Origin: Bombilactobacillus thymidiniphilus
GTDB lineage: Bacteria; Bacillota; Bacilli; Lactobacillales; Lactobacillaceae
Assembly (NCBI RefSeq): GCF_023380245.1
Contig: NZ_CP093365.1
Location: 620,001-684,000 of the forward strand
Direction: 5' to 3'
DNA length: 64,000 bases
This document shows, one piece after another, positions 60,787 to 64,000 of the stretch (positions within the stretch are counted from its first letter, which is position 1; every line of letters begins with the position of its first letter). The notes beneath the pieces are model-generated. The model was not told where the DNA came from, made no database searches, and was given only the letters and a program-made list of their open reading frames with translations. The position numbers were made by a program, and so were the translations under genes.

Positions 60787-61404
60787 TTAAAAAATGCCGG
60801 GAGCAATCCGATTATAATAATGTAAATAAGTTTGCCGACTGATCGGAGAAACTATCAGCTTAATAACACCCGCATTTTGTAGCTCACCGACTTGACTAAT
60901 ATGTTCTATGTGTAATGTATTTTGGATCAAACAACGCGAAACAGTACCATGACAAACCAATAAAACATTTTCTTCATCATGCTTATTCAATAAATCATCC
61001 CAAAATGATGCTAATCGATTAGCCAAATGTGCAAACGTCTCACCTGTGCAATAATCGCTATAATTTTCCTTGAAAAAGCCAAGTTCATCAAACACTTGCG
61101 GATAATCTTCTTTAATTAAAACCGCATCTTGACCGTCCCAATTACCATAATTCATTTCAGTCAAGCGCTTATCAATAATTACTGGCTTATGGTGCTTTTG
61201 ATTTAAAATTTTTGCAGTCTGTTGCGCACGCTGTAAAGGGCTAGTATAGATACAATCAATTTTATTCGTAATAAAATTAGCTTGCAGATTCTTAACTTGC
61301 TGAACACCACGCTTATTCAAGGGGAGATCAGTTGCTGAACCATTAACTTTCCTCTCTAAATTAGTATTAGTTTCCCCATGACGGACAATATAAACATTAA
61401 TCAT
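60787..61404 (-). CDS. Histidine phosphatase family protein
   Basis: 205 residues. YIVRHGETNTNLE holds the phosphorylated His near residue 9, LPLNKRGVQQ follows, EMNYGNWDGQ is the family's middle motif and LVCHGTVSRCLI (about 153) holds the second His. Belongs with phosphoglycerate mutase-like phosphatases of unknown substrate and is more canonical than the copy at 13807. Monocistronic. Confidence 0.88.
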   Translation of the reverse strand: MINVYIVRHGETNTNLERKVNGSATDLPLNKRGVQQVKNLQANFITNKIDCIYTSPLQRAQQTAKILNQKHHKPVIIDKRLTEMNYGNWDGQDAVLIKEDYPQVFDELGFFKENYSDYCTGETFAHLANRLASFWDDLLNKHDEENVLLVCHGTVSRCLIQNTLHIEHISQVGELQNAGVIKLIVSPISRQTYLHYYNRIAPGIF

Positions 61405-61468
61405 TTCACATCGCTCCCTTTCATCACTTATTATAGCGAAATATAATTAAATATTCCTATTAAAATAA

Positions 61469-61497
61469 TTGACACATCTTATCTATTATTTTATTAT
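61469..61497 (+). promoter_or_regulatory. Promoter of the uracil permease gene
   Basis: TTGACA (61469-61474), 17-base spacer, TATTAT (61492-61497). Confidence 0.85.
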
Positions 61498-61521
61498 TAT
61501 AGATAATATAATTCTTTAATT

Positions 61522-61611
61522 ATGATCCCGTGAGATCATGAAGAAATACTTGAGATAATTTTACTGCCAAAGTGTATCTTCGTGATCTTCGATCGTGAAG
61601 ATTTTTATTTT
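61522..61611 (+). promoter_or_regulatory. PyrR-binding attenuator leader
   Basis: The leader has ATGATC-CCGTGA-GATCAT (61522-61539), whose TCCCGTGAGA loop fits the PyrR-binding hairpin. A terminator follows: an 11-base stem (61576-61586 with 61592-61602, two G-U pairs) and a T-run. Between them, ATACTT/AAGTGTAT can form the competing structure. When UMP is plentiful, PyrR would favour termination before the permease. Confidence 0.8.
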
Positions 61612-61643
61612 GTCCAAAATAATTTATTGAGGAGCTCACACTT

Positions 61644-62912
61644 ATGGCACAAGCTAAAAATGATATTTTGATGGATATTCATGATCGTCCTACTCCTTTA
61701 CACTGGTTTGGATTGTCGTTGCAACATTTATTTGCGATGTTTGGCTCCACTGTTTTGGTACCAATTCTTGTTGGTTTGAATCCAGGTATCGCCCTTTTTA
61801 GTTCTGGTGTCGGCACATTATTGTACATTTTAATTACCCGCGGCAAAATTCCGGCTTATATGAGTTCAAGTTTTTCGTTTATTGTACCAATGGTTGCTCT
61901 TATGAAAACGCTCGGTTATCCCAGTATTGCTCAAGGAACCATTGCTGTCGGACTAGTTTATTTGATCACGGCTTTGATTGTCAGTTTTGTAGGTTCCGAT
62001 TGGATCGACAAAGCATTGCCACCGATTGTCGTAGGTCCCATCGTAATCGTGATTGGCTTGTCTTTAGCGGGAACTGCTGCCAAAGATGCAACGATGAATG
62101 GCAGTCATTATGATTTAAAATTCTTTATTGTTGCCTTGATTACAGCACTAATCACAATTTTGCTGAATATGTATTTAAAAGGTTTTGGCAGCCAAGTAGC
62201 GATTTTATTGGGAATTATTGCTGGTTATTTAGTAGCTGTAATGTTTAATCTGGTTGATTTTACGCCAGTACTAAAAACACCATGGTTCAAAGCGCCAAAT
62301 TTTGAAGTTCCCTTTGTGAACTATGATCCGAAATTTTACGGGCAAGCTATTTTGAGCCTTGCACCAATCGCTTTTGTGACAATGACCGAACATATGGGTC
62401 ACATTATGGTGTTAGACGGCTTAACGCATCGTAATTTCTTTAAAAATCCAGGGTTGAAAAAAACTTTAGCTGGTGATGGTACAGCTTCTATTGTCGCCGG
62501 ATTGATTGGTGGTCCGCCGATCACCAGTTACGGGGAAAACATTGGCGTCATGGCGATCACCAAAATTTATAGCGTTTGGGTATTGGGCGGCACTGCCGTA
62601 CTAGCGATGATCTTTGGTTTCATTGGCAAATTGAGTGCGCTCATTCAAAGCATTCCTTCACCTGTCATTGGTGGTATCAGTTTCTTGCTTTTCGGCGTGA
62701 TTGCTTCCAGCGGTTTGCGAATTTTGATTGATAATCAAGTCGATTTCAATCAAAAACGTAATTTGATGATCGGTTCGCTTATTTTAGTAATTGGTATTGG
62801 TAATGCTTATTTACAAATTGGCACTTATCAATTCTCTGGTTTGGCCGTCGCTACAGTTTTGGGCATCGTTTTAAATCTGATTTTGCCTCAGAAAGCCGCT
62901 AGTGAAAAATAA
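61644..62912 (+). CDS. pyrP: Uracil permease
   Basis: 422 residues of the nucleobase:cation symporter-2 family with about 14 membrane segments. LSLQHLFAMFGSTVLVPIL (helix 1 His region), PVALAFVTMTEHMGHIMVL-like segment at about 242-260 with its Glu and His, and GGPPITSYGENIGVMAITK (about 290-308) line the uracil site. The PyrR leader confirms the substrate. GAGGAGC lies 9 bases before the ATG. Confidence 0.93.
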   Translation: MAQAKNDILMDIHDRPTPLHWFGLSLQHLFAMFGSTVLVPILVGLNPGIALFSSGVGTLLYILITRGKIPAYMSSSFSFIVPMVALMKTLGYPSIAQGTIAVGLVYLITALIVSFVGSDWIDKALPPIVVGPIVIVIGLSLAGTAAKDATMNGSHYDLKFFIVALITALITILLNMYLKGFGSQVAILLGIIAGYLVAVMFNLVDFTPVLKTPWFKAPNFEVPFVNYDPKFYGQAILSLAPIAFVTMTEHMGHIMVLDGLTHRNFFKNPGLKKTLAGDGTASIVAGLIGGPPITSYGENIGVMAITKIYSVWVLGGTAVLAMIFGFIGKLSALIQSIPSPVIGGISFLLFGVIASSGLRILIDNQVDFNQKRNLMIGSLILVIGIGNAYLQIGTYQFSGLAVATVLGIVLNLILPQKAASEK

Positions 62913-62924
62913 TTGTTAATTAAT

Positions 62925-62961
62925 AAAAGTCGCTCCGTTTCAGCAGGAACGACTTTTCTGT
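62925..62961. terminator. Terminator between pyrP and the second T7SS cassette
   Basis: AAAAGTCG/CGACTTTT with an inner TCC/GGA pairing; ends both convergent units. Confidence 0.75.
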
Positions 62962-62970
62962 TTTAAGTAC

Positions 62971-63216
62971 CTATTTGATCGCATCAATATCTTTTTGAAT
63001 GCTCCGCTTTGCTCGGTCCGAACCTTCGCCCTTTAAATAATCTGACAAACTACTAACTGCCGTTTTTTCAACGTCCTTCGCAGTCTCCATTTTTAAGGAA
63101 ATTGCCGTATTATTCGCCGCATTTTTCAGCTTTAAGCCGCTAACTGCCGCCAACCCCAAACCTTTAATAGCTTCTTGTTGCGCTTTTTTCTTAAAATCTT
63201 TAATTATGTCGCTCAA
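62971..63216 (-). CDS. Small helical T7SS helper protein (81 aa), second cassette
   Basis: 81 residues, same length and position as the protein at 49430, with a related C-terminal third (KGEGSDRAKRSI). The N-terminal part differs and has an Ala/Gly-rich helix. Lies 4 bases behind the coiled-coil helper. The divergence between the two copies fits each helper being matched to its own effector. Confidence 0.7.
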   Translation of the reverse strand: MSDIIKDFKKKAQQEAIKGLGLAAVSGLKLKNAANNTAISLKMETAKDVEKTAVSSLSDYLKGEGSDRAKRSIQKDIDAIK

Positions 63217-63220
63217 TTAT

Positions 63221-63517
63221 TTATCCCCTTAATTTATGTTGTATTTCGCGCGCTTGATCCTCAAATTGATCGCTCAGCTTACGCTTTTGGTGTTGTAAAA
63301 CATCTTGTGCTTGTTGTTGATAGTTATTAGCGATTTGATACATTTGCTGTTTAGATTCTTGTGGATTGAGTTTCTCTAACCAATAATTGGCGCGCTGCGC
63401 TAATTCTTCGGCCTCTTGATCAACTTGATGCTGTTGCCGGGTTAAATCATCTAATTGTTCTTCATATTGTTGCTGTAAATGGCGTTTTTGTTGGCGCAAT
63501 TCCTCTTCATTATCCAT
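63221..63517 (-). CDS. Coiled-coil T7SS helper protein (98 aa), second cassette
   Basis: 98 residues, clearly paralogous to the 100-residue protein at 49676 (shared YEEQLDDLTRQQ, AQRANYWLEKL, QDVLQHQKRKLS). Predicted helical hairpin. Its ATG overlaps the effector stop codon as TAATG, the same joint as in the first cassette. Confidence 0.75.
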   Translation of the reverse strand: MDNEEELRQQKRHLQQQYEEQLDDLTRQQHQVDQEAEELAQRANYWLEKLNPQESKQQMYQIANNYQQQAQDVLQHQKRKLSDQFEDQAREIQHKLRG

Positions 63518-63999
63518 TAATTAAATATCCCCCCGGCTTTGTGATCAGCTTGCTTTAAAGTCTCACTGTTTTCTTTGAGTTTTTTGGAAATCTCTTGAAA
63601 TTTAGTAACTAACTTCTTAGCTTGGTCACTCTTCTTGTGATATTGCTCGCTAGGCTCAGTCACAATACTATGCTTAGTGCATCCTACTGCTGACAAAGCC
63701 GCTTTAATTTCCGACTCACTCATATCGCTACCTACATCGTTAGCCGCATTGTACACGTTGCGCCACTGCGTCTGGCAATCATCAATTGCCTTATTACAAC
63801 TTTTCACCACCGCTTCCATGCTGTCTTCCATTTCACTCGCAATTTTATTCGCTAAAGCTATTAATCCAGCATCTTTTAAAGAAATGGCTTGATTGGATAC
63901 TTCTAGTAATCCTTTGGCAAATACATTTGCTACGTCTCCGACAATACTTATGGAAGGTTCTATGACGTGACTTATTTTCAACTTCCCATTTTTATCAAA
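63517..63999 (-). CDS. C-terminal targeting domain of a second T7SS effector (partial)
   Basis: The frame is open to the right edge, so only the last 160 or so residues of a minus-strand gene are seen. QWRNVYNAANDVGSDMSESEIKAALSAVGCTKHSIV matches DWHTVFQGAHE...LAQVGCTQNNFV of the lipase toxin at 49978, and DKNGKLKIS before it resembles LPNGELKLTS there. The enzyme domain, if the order is the same, lies beyond the window. TTG at 63981 is an internal codon, not a supported start. Confidence 0.75.
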   Translation of the reverse strand, partial: FDKNGKLKISHVIEPSISIVGDVANVFAKGLLEVSNQAISLKDAGLIALANKIASEMEDSMEAVVKSCNKAIDDCQTQWRNVYNAANDVGSDMSESEIKAALSAVGCTKHSIVTEPSEQYHKKSDQAKKLVTKFQEISKKLKENSETLKQADHKAGGIFN

Positions 64000-64000
64000 A

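Overview
The window is low-GC, AT-rich DNA from a Gram-positive bacterium, almost certainly a member of the Lactobacillaceae. The evidence is Firmicutes-type rRNA, strong AGGAGG ribosome-binding sites, FabK and FabT fatty-acid genes, an L-Lys-type MurE next to an aspartate racemase, ECF vitamin importers (ThiT, BioY), an AmaP/DUF2273/Asp23 envelope-stress cluster and an OpuC osmolyte importer. The gene content (lipoate ligase, thiamine, biotin, nicotinate and uracil uptake) suggests a vitamin-auxotrophic, host- or plant-associated lactobacillus. The genus cannot be fixed by eye.

Layout. 0-1.5 kb: the 3' end of a DUF3114-like protein and a frameshifted secreted partner. 1.5-3.3 kb: lplA, then thiT behind a TPP riboswitch. 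3.4-8.9 kb: a TetR regulator, a TerC-family membrane protein, opuCABCD and hsp20. 9-17 kb: guaA, a degenerate CPBP protein, a lipoprotein, two further TetR regulators flanking a multi-hairpin RNA candidate, a phosphatase, a dead GNAT gene, a hydrolase and an MFS exporter. 17.3-22.8 kb: a 6S-like RNA candidate and a 16S-23S-5S operon on the minus strand, with tandem promoters and processing stems but no tRNA genes. 22.8-29.8 kb: an ABC-F protein, an LCP ligase, racD-murE, an orphan response regulator and a zinc-ribbon membrane protein. 30-40 kb: a 13-gene type II fatty-acid operon on the minus strand with divergent birA. 41-49.4 kb: an FMN oxidoreductase with a fourth TetR, an SDR, a split ThrE-type exporter, a kinase/permease/ADP-ribosylglycohydrolase operon and divergent pncB. 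49.4-51.7 kb: a type VII secretion (T7SS) lipase-toxin cassette. 52-62.9 kb: catalase, a cation/proton antiporter, a GH1 phospho-beta-glucosidase, a flavin-type oxidase, amaP-DUF2273-asp23, two transporters, a phosphatase and a PyrR-attenuated uracil permease. 63-64 kb: a second, truncated T7SS cassette.

The most interesting items are: (1) the 49.4-51.7 kb cassette, which looks like the S. aureus TslA/TilA reverse-domain lipase toxin system and has a paralogous cassette at the right edge; (2) a candidate structured RNA at about 12.75-13.14 kb whose hairpins repeatedly expose C-rich loops; (3) a FabZ paralogue at the head of the fatty-acid operon that has lost its catalytic histidine; (4) a YegTUV-like nucleoside/ADP-ribose gene set divergent from an NAD-salvage gene. 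Functional links across the window: BioY imports biotin, BirA attaches it to AccB, and AccABCD feeds the Fab enzymes.
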